DNA from: Manihot esculenta
Lineage: Eukaryota; Streptophyta; Magnoliopsida; Malpighiales; Euphorbiaceae
DNA length: 64,000 nt
Reading direction: 5' to 3'
NCBI RefSeq assembly: GCF_001659605.2
Contig: NC_035173.2
Location: 15,245,003 to 15,309,002, forward strand
The notes below the pieces were generated by a model. It was not told the DNA's origin and did no database searches. It was given only the letters and a program-made list of their open reading frames with translations. Below, in pieces: positions 20,557 to 30,895 of the stretch. Made by a program: the position numbers and the translations under genes. Each line of letters starts with the position of its first letter. The stretch's first letter is position 1.

Positions 20557-22761
20557 TGTAACGCCCCGGAAATCCGGACCGCTACCGGCGCTAGGATTCA
20601 GGTCGGCTTAAGGCCGCCGGAACCCGTAGCAAGCCTACATACATCCTGTTTACCTGTTTAATCCCATACATGATCAACAAACATACATAAGAATTAAAAA
20701 CTTTTCTTTTTATACATGCAGTCAATCACCAACTCAACCTGTGCATGCTCTGAACATATACATATATAAAGTCCCTCCGTGGGATCTCATCAAAGCCTCA
20801 AAGGCTATACATCATGTGTTGAGTTAGTTTTGCATAAACATCATAAAATAAGATCATGTACATACCAAGGGATTAACATATACTATGGTCAAGCACAACT
20901 CTATCCTCAATAACATAATTACATAAACATAATTGTTCAAAACTTTACATTACATTCTTATCATTTGTCATGTCCACATACTCTAGCTATTACATACATA
21001 TGACTTTTCTCTTCTTTGCTTCTCTATCAATCCCGTACCTGCAAACCTGGGGGTTAGGGGAGAGGGGTGAGCTAGATGCCCAGTGAGTAGAACTATAAGA
21101 AAAATATTTAAAACATGCTATAATGGAATGCATCATTGCACAAACATTTCACATCATGGAAGGACCGACCCAAAATCCCTCAGCTCCATGCCCGGCCCTA
21201 TTATGGGCACCACAGGACTTCGTATTGCCCGGCCCTATCATGGGCACCACAGGACTTCGTATATCGGAGCTATTGCCCGGCCCTATTATGGGCACCACAG
21301 GACTTCGTACACAGGACTAGTGAGTCGTGCAATGTCCCTCCTCATCAACCACAATATAATAATGCAATGTAGCATATTCGTGATTCTAATGCAAACATCC
21401 TATATTATAGTCATGATGCATGAAACATGATAAAACATTCACTTTCTTAATTTAGAAAAAGGTTAAATATAGTCCCACTCACCTCTGGCTGATTCTGTCA
21501 AACTCTCAGCAGCTGGCTCACTGCTGGGGTCCTTGGTTCCTCGGGTCCGAACCTACACATGTGGACTCCAATGAGGGACCAAACACATATAAACATATCT
21601 CTAATATATATCCCCCAAAAACCCCCTAAAACATCATGAAAACATCACAGAAAATATGCATGAAATGGCTGAACAGGGCACCTTCGGCGGCACCTTCGGC
21701 GGCCGAAAGTCCTGGACAGAGACGAAACTCAGCTAGGTTCGGCGGCACCTTCGGCGGCCGAAAGTGCCAGACAGAGACGAAAGTCTCTTTTCGGGGGCAC
21801 CTTCGGCAGCCGAAAGCTGCCTTCACAAGAGGGGTTCGGCGGCCGAAACTCCCTTCGGCTGCCGAACCTGGTTTCTGCCAAACGGCAGAAACTTGGTTCA
21901 AATGAACCTCCTGCCTCCCAAAACCACAGATCATGCATATTTTTCAACCAAAGCATGCATACAAGTTCCTAGGGGCCTCAAACATGCATATACCCCATCT
22001 ACAACACTTCACAACCAGACAAACAAGCTACATTGCTCATCAAAGCATAACCTACACCCATAAACTCAACTTATACCCTAACATGCATTTCTACCCATAG
22101 ATCTTACTTAAAACTTGTTTAAAACATAAAAAGGGTTCAAGATCGACCCTTACCTCTTGAAGAAACGAGAGTAGAGGCGATCTAGCTTGGAGTTGGGAGA
22201 GATTGAGCTCCTTGGGTCTCCAAGTTCAAAACTTGCTCAAAACTCGTTTCAAAAGCTTAAAACTTCAAAGCAAGATGAAGACTTGTTAAAACCATGAAAG
22301 ATCTAAAGGAAACACTCAAGATCGAGGGAGGAGCGGCGGAGACTCACCTTGGCCGACAATGGGAGAGAAAAAGCTCGCCCGTGCGGACCAAGGGGACCCT
22401 TTTATAGTGGCTGGCCAGGCCACGTTCGGGGGCCGAATGTGCCTCCGCATCCATGCAATGTTCGGCGGCCGAACATAAGGTTCGGCGGCCGAACCTGCAC
22501 TTCCCTCTCTTAGACTTTCGGGGGCCTAACGTGCCTCCCAAAGTCCATGCATGTTCGGCGGCCGAAAGTGAGTTTCGGCGGCCGAACCTGGGTTTTTCCT
22601 TAAAGAATTTTCATGCAAAAACTCATTTAAAATCATACTTAAAACATTAAAAACATGAAAACATTTTATAAAAACATGCTTTTACCCTTCTAGAGGTTTC
22701 CGACACCCAAATTCCACCGGACGGTAGGAATTCCGATACCGGAGTCTAGCCGGGTATTACA
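20557..22761 (-). repeat. 5' LTR of T2
   Basis: 2205 bp. It matches 13005-15209 except for about four substitutions (near 21474, 21560, 21723 and 22018). Palindrome arrays at 21680-21864 and 22425-22585. This copy is the promoter for the element. Confidence 0.95.
22398..22407 (-). promoter_or_regulatory. TATA box in T2 5' LTR
   Basis: Minus strand CTATAAAAGG, about 350 bp into the LTR. Four copies or variants of the TTCGGC-N-GCCGAA palindrome lie within about 180 bp upstream (22425-22585). This is the likely start-site element for T2 genomic RNA. Confidence 0.78.
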
Positions 22762-22950
22762 AGTACTCCGTTAAAGAAGTCCAAGTTACACTCTATTAAA
22801 GAAGTCCAAGTTACCACAATGATTGACTATTCAAGCAATAATCTCTAAGTTGCTATAAAAAATTTTGCAAAAGAGTGTAAGTGTGTAGATTCTCATATAT
22901 ATTTTGACTCCCTTGTTAATATGTTGGTTGATTAGAGGACAAATCATCTT

Positions 22951-22964
22951 AAGGAGGGAGGATA
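22951..22964 (+). other. Polypurine tract of G2
   Basis: AAGGAGGGAGGATA abuts the right LTR start TGATACGAG. Confidence 0.75.
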
Positions 22965-23981
22965 TGATACGAGCACAAGGGTAATATTTTTCAACAACTT
23001 GAAGTGTAAGAATATTGTGATATTGTTCAAGTATTCAATTTGAAAAGCAGTAAATTATAAAAATCCTAAAAGCATTCAAGTTATTCTTGTTGAATACCAA
23101 GTTTGGAAGACAAAAAAAAAAAAAAAAAGAAATTGGCTTATTTTTCTTAAAATTTATAGGTCCAGTTTCAAGTATTATATATGAACTTTTGGAAGCTCAT
23201 ATATAAAATACTATAGTGTTTTTTTTATGTCATTTATAATTCTATATGGATTAATAGTTAAATTGACATCATTAACTAATAAAATTCTCTTATATGAAAA
23301 GAGATTTTAGCTTGCTAAAAGGATAGACGAATTTTGCAGTCCTAAATCAAGTAGAAGACTTTCAATATTTCCTTATCCTTTCAGAAGTGACAATTATTTG
23401 AAGGAAGCTTATTTTTGTTTGTATCTTAGTTAGGTTCTGATTTATTATGATTATCCTTTTATTAGTAGGATTGGATTTAGTTTTCTTTGTTCAAATAGGA
23501 TTATCTTATATTCTCCTATTTCAATTAGAATTTATTTTATTTTTTCTATTTCAATTAGAATTTATTTTGTTTTCCTATTCCAACTAGGACTTGGAGACTT
23601 TTAGCTATAAATGACCTTTACTTTGTACAATAGAAAAAAAAAAGTTAAAAGTTGATGTTTTTCTCCATTATGTGAATTTTTATGGATGAACATATATTCT
23701 TCTTTTATCTTTTGCAAAGATAATTATTCTTTATGCCTCCATATTTAGCAATTTATCAATGTTCAACTTTTTGGTGTTCTAATCTAGATCTCATCGCTCT
23801 ATACTTAATTAACTTATTAAGAATTTTTTGTGGTGTTTCTAACTGAAATCATCGCTTGATTATCTATGTTTCTACTCACGTTAGTTGACTAGAAGTATAG
23901 TATAAATAATCTTAGTCTCATTCTTTATCAAAGTTGTGTGATGGAGTTTTTAGTCACAAGTTGATCCTAGGTTCCGCGTCA
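22965..23981 (+). repeat. 3' LTR of G2
   Basis: 1017 bp, TGATACGAG ... CCGCGTCA, AT-rich, with a poly(A) run near 23110. It is the complete counterpart of the truncated left LTR. The following AGTTT is the presumed target duplication. Confidence 0.8.
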
Positions 23982-24440
23982 AGTTTACTCTTACCAATGT
24001 TCATTTATCTAGGTTATAAATAGTGCATATAGTCTTTAAACTTAAGACTATACTTGTCTCATATGCAGGTAGTTTGATTTTGATAAGGCTTTCATTCTTG
24101 TACAATGTATTGCTATATGGCGAGTGTTGGTTCAAGTTAGTTATACATGGAGTTGAGGAGTTAATTAAGACGGGATTAGTTATTCCAGATAAACAAGTAG
24201 AGTCATATGACCGATTTAATCATTCTTGATAATAAGTCATTGGTTGAGGCAATATGACTTGATTAAAAAGAATTTTTTAATATAAGTCTTGGTAATCAAG
24301 ATTTGGAATTAAGCAATAGTCATATGCCCCATAGTATTGGAGTTTGACATTTATCGAGTGACGAAAGGATCCTAGTACATGATAATTTATGATCACGGTT
24401 TTGATGAATGGAATAATACATTTATTATTAATTGGGTAGC
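23982..24440. other. Unassigned AT-rich sequence
   Basis: About 460 bp between G2 and T3, continuing after T3 at 33187-33307. No ORF of note, no match to the repeat families in this window, no LTR ends. It could be old host intergenic DNA or an unrecognised repeat. Confidence 0.5.
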
Positions 24441-26731
24441 TGTAATACCCGGCTAGATTCAGACATCGGAATTCCTACCGTCCGGGGGAGTTCGAGGATG
24501 TCAGAGGTCTCTGGAAGGGTAAGAGAAAGTTTTCTAAAATATTTTCCAGTGTTTTAAAGGTTTAGCGTAGAAAAGGATTGAGTTTTGAAGAGATATGGCC
24601 AAGGAGGCATTTTGCCATGTTCGGCCCCCTAAGGTTAAGTTCGGCCGCCTAAAGTTCCCTAGTTTCGGCCCCCGAAGGTTAAGTTCGGCCGCCGAAGGTT
24701 GCATAGTTTTGCATGCGATTCGGTAGCCGAATCTGAGGCGGTTGCTCATCTATAAGGGCACCGAGTGGCAGAAAAAGGAGGAGGTTTCTTCTCTCCTTCT
24801 GACCTAGGTGAGGTCTTGATCTCCTTAAAGTATTTTCATGGTTTTTCTTCAAATCTTTCACGGTTGTAATGAGTTTTACCCTTGTTTTGAAGAGTTGTGA
24901 GCTTTAAACAAGGTTTTGGAGTTTGAAGCTTTTGAAGCTTGGTTTCTCCATATCTTTGAGTTTGGATCATCTCAGCCTTTGTTCTTCACGAGGTAAGTGT
25001 TGATCCATGGTTCTTATGATGTTTTTATGAGTTTTGTAAAGGGAAAAGGGAGCTAGGCATGAGTTTGCATGAGATGTGCATCATAGGGTTTATGAATCCT
25101 TTATATTTGATGTGTGTCTTGTGAGCTTGTTTGTTGGAGTTTAAAGTTATTTGAAGCTCCCTTAGGCTTGTTGAAGTGTTTATGCATGTTTTAGAAGGGT
25201 TAAATGCATGTGTTGAGGTCTGAACAGGTGATGGAGGGACTGGCAGGCGTCCTTGTGCACGAAACTGAGTTCTGGCTAAACTCAGGTTCGGCCCCCGAAA
25301 GTCCAAGTTAGGCCGCCGAACATGCCTGACTTTCGTCTCTGGAGGAGACATTCGGCCGCCGAAGGTGCTGCCGAAGGTGCCCTGTCCAGCCTTCCTTTGC
25401 TTGTTTTGCATGCATGTTTTGTGATGTTTTAGAGGGTTTTTGGAGAGATGTTCATAGTTATGTTAGAGTATGTTTGGTACCTCATTTACGTCCATCTGTG
25501 TAGGATTGGACCCGAGGAACCAAGGTGTTTAGCAGTAGTAGCTGTTAGAGGTAGCCCAGAGTTAGCCAAGAGTTAGCCAAGCAGAGGCTACAGGTGAGTG
25601 GAACTAAACTGAATATTTTATTTTGAGAAATGACACGATTCTAGCATGATCCATGCATCATAAACTGCCATGTTATGTATTAGGTTGTGTTGCATTAGAA
25701 TTCACGAATATGATGCATTGCATATGTTGTTGTTCCTGTGGATGAATGTTGGATGATCCTTAGCCCTTGACAGAGAGCAGATACAGAGTTATGGCATGAG
25801 ATAGCCATACCAGGTCGCCCCTGGATAGTCCAGGTCGCTCCTGGTACTATGAGTGAGACAGCTGGGCTGTCAAATCAGAGTTAAGTGTAGACCAGGTGAG
25901 ACCTCGTCTCCTTGGCACAGTTGGTCATGTTATGATATCAGAGCGATAAGTGTAGACCAGGTGATGACATAGTCTCCTTGGCACAGTTGGCATTATTATA
26001 ACATGTAGTTAAGGGTTATTGGTGACAAATTCATCCTTGAGATGATATGTTTGTGATGTGATGCATTTCATGAGAGCATGTAATGAATGAACTGTTTTTA
26101 TTGTTCCTCCTCACTGGGCTCTAGAGCTCATCCCACTCCCTTAACCCCAGTTTTGCAGGGTCTGAGATAACTATGGGAAGTCAAAGTCAGCAAGAGTACA
26201 GAGGAAAGTTATGCATGAATGTATGTTTGTAATAGCATAGTGGACATGATGTAATTAAAAGCTTAGTTGTAATGTAATGTATAGATATGTACTATCGTAT
26301 ACTGGATAGACTTGTGCTTTTCCTAGTATTATTGCTATAGTGTGATGTATGATTAATCCCTTGTACATGAATCCTGTTTTACGTTTCTTGTTGAGAAATG
26401 TGTGAGTTAGGCTTAATGTATGGCTTTGATGTGATACCAGTGGATTGTGTTACAGAGTAAAAGGGTTTCACTCCCTTGATCCACAGCAGATAGTAGTCCC
26501 TGGTATAGGCCCTGAGGGCCATTTCAGATTGATATATCTGAGTAGCAGTAGTTAAGCCTACAAAGTTTTACAGGATTGTTGAGTATCGTTGTATCATGTA
26601 TGGGATTTATCAGGTACACAGAGAGTATAGTCGGCTTGCTACGGGTCCCGGCGGCCTTAAGCCGATCTGGATCCTAGTGCCAGTGATGGTTCGGACCGTT
26701 ACTGAGTGGTACCGGTTTCCGGGTCGTTACA
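24441..26731 (+). repeat. 5' LTR of T3
   Basis: 2291 bp, TGTAATACCCGG ... GGGTCGTTACA. Palindrome arrays at 24618-24737 and 25285-25382. AGAG|GTAAG-like donor (ACGAG|GTAAGTG) near 24992. CTGTGTAG then CTACAG|GTGAGT near 25500-25594. GTCGCCCCTGG/GTAGACCAGGTGA minisatellite at 25811-25992, and CCAGTTTTGCAG near 26157. Confidence 0.93.
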
Positions 26732-26734
26732 GAT

Positions 26735-26747
26735 TGGTATCAGAGCA
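26735..26747 (+). other. Primer binding site of T3 (tRNA-iMet)
   Basis: TGGTATCAGAGCA, three bases after the LTR. Confidence 0.92.
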
Positions 26748-27005
26748 TAGGGCCTCAAGAGTACAGTGTGTTGGGATAGCCCACATCGGAAAGAGGTGTT
26801 GTCTTGTATAGGAAGGAAAGCACAATAAGTTAAAATCATGTCCACTAGGATAGGATGTGGAGTCCTGTCTTGCATGCTGATGTGAAATGCCATGATGAGT
26901 TGCATGTGCATTATTAATATGTTTGATATGTGTTAAGGATTCATGTGTTTTCACATGGATCAGTTGATGATATTGTGTGTGCTGTTGTGCTTTTTCAGAG
27001 GCAGG

Positions 27006-28460
27006 ATGAGAGGAACTCGTCGATCTGCTAGATTGACAGGAGCTCCGCCGGAGGATGAGGACATGGATGCTCATCTCCCCGTTCTGCAAAGGACAACATC
27101 AGATAGTTTAAGCAGAGAAGGTACATCAAGGGACCCTAGAAGGTCTGTTGATGAGAGTAGAAGGGGAGTTGTTCAGAGTAGTATGTCAGGGTTTAGGAGG
27201 GTCGTAGAGGAGGATGAGCAGAGTAGAGATGATAGCTTTAGTAGAAGTAGGTTGGGAGGAGATATGGGTGAGTCCCAAGGAGGCACTCAGGCCTCGAGGT
27301 TTGTTCCACCTCAGTATCCACCCTATCAGTGGGGGGCAGAGTACCCGATGAGAAGTACATCAGAGTTTCCTAGGTATATCCCATATCCCACCTTTATGCC
27401 CTATCCTTCCTTTTACCCGCCAAATCCACCGTCATATCCACAGTATACCATGTTTCCACCCTTCTTTTGTTACCCAGGGTCAGTAAACCCTAACCTAGGG
27501 CATGTTGCATCTCCTCCACCACCAGGAGAACCAGTAGCCCCAATTGTCCAAACACCCAAGCCTAGTTCACCTGGGGAAAGTATGGTACAGATGACAGCTT
27601 ATTTGAGGTTGGATGTTCCCAAATTTGAGACTGGTGATGACCCTGTTGAGTATCTTAGAATGGTTAAGCTGATAACCGATGAGTTGGGAGCTAATGAGAG
27701 TAGAGCCATACAGATGGCAGGGGTTACATTGAAATGTGAGAAGGCAAGGGAATGGTTCACCCAGCATGTGGACCCGAGGGTAGAACGCTTATCCTGGGAG
27801 CAGTTTGCTTCAGAGTTTACAGGATGGGTTTGTCCAGAGAGCCCAAGGGAGCGTAAGGAGAGTGAATTTGCGCAGCCTGAGCAGACAGAAAACATGAGTT
27901 TAGAAACTTACCCAGAGACTAGTGATCGTTTTCCTTTGGGTGAGGCTGCTGCAAAGAATAAAAAGAAAGTGAGAGGCCTGAAAGGGTCAAAGAAAAGAGA
28001 GTTCTGGAATAGGGTACAGTTTGGCATGGGTTTTCGCGAGGGTTCGAGTTCTGGTTGGGATAGTTCTAGATGTGTGAAGTGCGGTAGGAGGCACAAAGGC
28101 GTATGTCGGGCTGGGACAACAGCATGTTTCAGGTGCGGACAGGAGGGGCACATGGCACGAGAGTGTCCCATTACGGTCATGTCAGCACAGTTCCCACAGA
28201 CATCCGCAGACAATATAATTCCACCAGAAGCTCCAGCCTCGGTGCAGGGCAGAGGTAGAGAAAGAGGGGTAGTCCCTTCTTCAGGAGGTTCCTTCAGTGG
28301 ACGTCCGTTAGTTCCGGCTCAGATTTTCACCCAGGTTCAGCCAGAGACAGACACACCGAACACAGTGGTGCCAGGTAAGCTCACTTTTGTGTGTTCTGAT
28401 GTGTGTGGTTTTCTGGACAGTAATAGAATATCAGTTGATGTGCGAATTATAAAGGTATAG
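27006..28460 (+). CDS. Gag protein of T3, internally shortened
   Basis: Open frame of about 484 residues from [10 protein letters not shown], the conserved family start. The frame opens 21 codons earlier, but a TTTTTCAG acceptor-like site lies just before this Met. It shows a Pro/Tyr-rich N-terminal part, the gag core (EYLRMVKLITDELGANE, AREWF, WEQFASEFTGW) and a CCHC knuckle [14 protein letters not shown]. Compared with T2, about 75 residues after the core (the segment with [20 protein letters not shown] in T2) are deleted in frame. The frame continues to the beginning of the protease (VCSDVCGFLDS) and ends there, before a catalytic DPGAS. It could still make a capsid-like protein. Function is inferred from family only. 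Confidence 0.85.
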   Translation: MRGTRRSARLTGAPPEDEDMDAHLPVLQRTTSDSLSREGTSRDPRRSVDESRRGVVQSSMSGFRRVVEEDEQSRDDSFSRSRLGGDMGESQGGTQASRFVPPQYPPYQWGAEYPMRSTSEFPRYIPYPTFMPYPSFYPPNPPSYPQYTMFPPFFCYPGSVNPNLGHVASPPPPGEPVAPIVQTPKPSSPGESMVQMTAYLRLDVPKFETGDDPVEYLRMVKLITDELGANESRAIQMAGVTLKCEKAREWFTQHVDPRVERLSWEQFASEFTGWVCPESPRERKESEFAQPEQTENMSLETYPETSDRFPLGEAAAKNKKKVRGLKGSKKREFWNRVQFGMGFREGSSSGWDSSRCVKCGRRHKGVCRAGTTACFRCGQEGHMARECPITVMSAQFPQTSADNIIPPEAPASVQGRGRERGVVPSSGGSFSGRPLVPAQIFTQVQPETDTPNTVVPGKLTFVCSDVCGFLDSNRISVDVRIIKV

Positions 28461-30840
28461 GAGAGTTAGATGTTCAGAGATAAAGGTTCAGAGACGAGTG
28501 TTTTGTTAAAGGTTACCAGGAAAGAACTCGAGAGCAATAGCCGTGGATTATAGAAATCCAAGTAGAGAGAGAGTGATCTCTCATCTCTGAGGGTAGACCT
28601 TACGTAAAGAAACTAAGGCAGAGCATAGTGTAAGAACGAGAAAAGTAAGAAAAAGAATAAGAGAAAAGTAAGTGAAATAGAAGAGAGCAGAAAAAGAACA
28701 TAATAGAATAAATGTAAAGTAAGAAAGTTTAGAAAGAGATTTCAGTTTAGTCTGGGATTAGATGGCGATTGAGCTCTAGTTCAGATAGTTCTTATCGTTC
28801 TGGCTACGTGAGGCATGGAGGTTACACAAAAGGAGTCTGATAGTATGGGACTACGGCATGTATAGATGCGAGCAGGAAGGACTCATATTATGTGAGTGTC
28901 CTACTGTGGCCCTGATTGGCACAGTCCCAGTAGATGACTTCTAGTAGTGTCACTCAGCCTGTAGCTCTAGCCATATTTCAGGACAGTGGGTGAGGCAGGA
29001 GAAGAGAGTTCTCCTTTTCTTTGGTCGGTTCCCGAGGGAAGATTCAGTAGCTTTAGCTTGGATCTTCATCCTGACTCAGTAGGAGGCTAACACATCGAAC
29101 ACGGTGACGTCAAATACGTTCACTTGAGGGTGTTCAGATGTGTCGGTTATAGTGGACCCTGATGTTTCTTTCCCTGTTGTTTTGAGAGCCATAAATCGAG
29201 GAGGGTTTGATAACTTCTGGCGTAGAGTGTTCTCTTTGGGTCAGAAGGCCCAAAAGTGTGATCCATCTATGGCAGAGTCAGTCTGTCGGTTCAGTTCAGA
29301 GTTTGTTGCGAGTAGTAGATGCCGTCCAGCTGACCTTATGGTTCTAGGGGTGACTGATGATGTCACCCTAGGGCGGATTGGCTAGCTACTTGAGGTACTA
29401 CCTAAGTCTGCAAAGACAAGGTAGGACAGTTCAGAGTTCAGAGGCTCGGATGGGTCAGAGTTAGTCCTTAGAGGGGGACAGTTTAGCATACCCAGCAGTT
29501 TGATATCAACCCTACAGGCTCGTGAATTCGTTAGGGAAGTTAGTCAGGAGTTTTCTTGCTCTTGTTTGAGCGCATAGCCAGGTCAGGGAACCAGCCTCAG
29601 TATTCATAGACAGGAAAAGAGAAAGAGTGTTATATGTTATCCCAGACGAGTTAGCAGGTGTACCATCAGTAAACCCAGTCGAGTTTGAAAGTTAAGTGAG
29701 AAGGGAGACTAGATTCATCTTCACCTTTTCCTTTGGAATGATACCTGTAGCATGTAAGAGGTGAAAACTATAAGAGCTAGAAAAGCAGTTACAGAATGAA
29801 AAGAGATAGTAAAGCAGTTGTGCACTTGGTAGTAAAGGTTTCTATCCGACTTAGTACCACACACCCTGGCATGTTCCAGTATCGTTGTGAGACACGGAGG
29901 ATGAAACCTTGAGATTTTATCACAACTGTGAATAGTTGCACAAACTCACTACCAAGGATAGGTGTTCCATAGGAACAGCTAGTAGAAGCCGGTTGTTTTC
30001 TATAATCGATCCGAGAGTTGGGAACTATCTATCGAAAGTTAGAGAACAGTCAGTTAACAGTTGCGTAGAGATGAGATTTTGATTGTAATGAAGAGTTTAA
30101 ACCAGAGGGAAGGGGTAAAACTGCTCAGCGACTCTGAGTATACAAGACAAGATTTACTGGGTAAGGCTTAGCTGCCCTCAGTCAGATGTCGCTTATCAGT
30201 TTATCCTATAGAAACAGATAGCTAGAGAGCTAGAGATAGTCTAGTAATGTTAGAAGGGATCAAAAGAGAAGAAGCCAGTATAGTAAAGAAGAAAAGCGGG
30301 CAAGGATCAGAATGCGCAGCAAAATCGTAGAATAGTTTAGAGAAACAGAGAAGCATGCCCGTTATCTACGAAATGTTGTAGATTTTCAGAGAACATGGCA
30401 TAGAGGTCAAATTCTGTAAGCTGAGTGCAATTTCAGGGCATGTCTGTTTCATTGTGATGTGTCCCAATATAACATCGAAAATAAGTAGAGAGAGAGAACG
30501 TGATAGCCAAGTCATCTAGCATGTCCGTAGAGTTATAAAGCTGAGAAGCATCAAAGAGAAAGGAAGATTCGTAGTCAGATGAAAGATTCAAGTCAGTTGT
30601 TGTGTACTAACAGAAGTGAGAAGTAAAGAGAAGTAAAGGTTCGTATAACCAGAGTAGTGTAAATAAGCTGAGAAAAGTCAAAGAAAAGGAAAGTTAGTAG
30701 TCATATGATTAGTGTAGACACAGCTTAAGCAGTGAAGGGTCAGCAAAGTCAGACAGTATAGCCAACCCGGGAGTTTTACTCCAGGGGTATCTGTGTCTCT
30801 TCGTAGAGACCGATGGTAGGCTTTCTTCTTGTTTCCCTGT
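28461..30840 (+). pseudogene. Ruined pol region of T3
   Basis: Purine-rich sequence full of stops in all frames. Scraps can be matched to T2: a second, decayed zinc-knuckle-like stretch near 28855-28905 (CEQEG...CECP), EANTSNTV near 29084, VDPDVSFPVV (29155-29185, protease start without the catalytic context), KCDPSMAESVCR near 29254 and [13 protein letters not shown] sequence near 29500. No convincing RT, RNase H or integrase motif was seen. The last piece (30770-30840) resembles the pol C-terminus as seen in T6. Heavy AGA/GTA bias is notable. Confidence 0.6.
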
Positions 30841-30858
30841 ATGTTTATTATTGTTGTT

Positions 30859-30895
30859 AACATTCGAGGACGAATGTTTTTAAAGGAGGGAAGAA
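30859..30895 (+). other. Inverted repeat and polypurine tract of T3
   Basis: AACATTCG (30859-30866) and CGAATGTT (30871-30878) form a perfect stem. TAAAGGAGGGAAGAA (30881-30895) abuts the 3' LTR. Confidence 0.88.

Larger units (their letters stand above)
13005..22761 (-). mobile_element. T2: apparently intact Tekay-like Ty3/gypsy chromovirus
   Basis: A complete 9757-bp minus-strand element with perfect 5-bp duplication AGTAC (13000-13004, 22762-22766). The two LTRs are 2205 bp each and differ at about four positions on visual comparison. The primer site, purine tract and a single uninterrupted gag-pol frame of about 1670 residues are present with all catalytic residues. This is the only element in the window that looks autonomous. 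The near-identity of LTRs implies a recent insertion. It lies in the internal region of G2. Confidence 0.95.
11904..23981 (+). mobile_element. G2: small non-autonomous LTR element carrying T2
   Basis: Plus-strand element whose left LTR is truncated (about 11904-12451, right-hand 548 bp only) and whose right LTR is complete (22965-23981, 1017 bp). Without T2 the internal part is only about 750 bp and holds a decayed gag-like frame. A degenerate primer site, a purine tract and LTR ends similar to G1 (TGATACG..., ...GCGTCA) place it near the G1 lineage. The right flank is AGTTT. The matching left duplication is not found, consistent with loss of the left end where it abuts the LINE. Confidence 0.75.

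Noticed and set aside
23982..24440. Unassigned spacer as a host gene fragment
   Set aside because: Only a short 68-codon frame, no domain, no exon-like composition.
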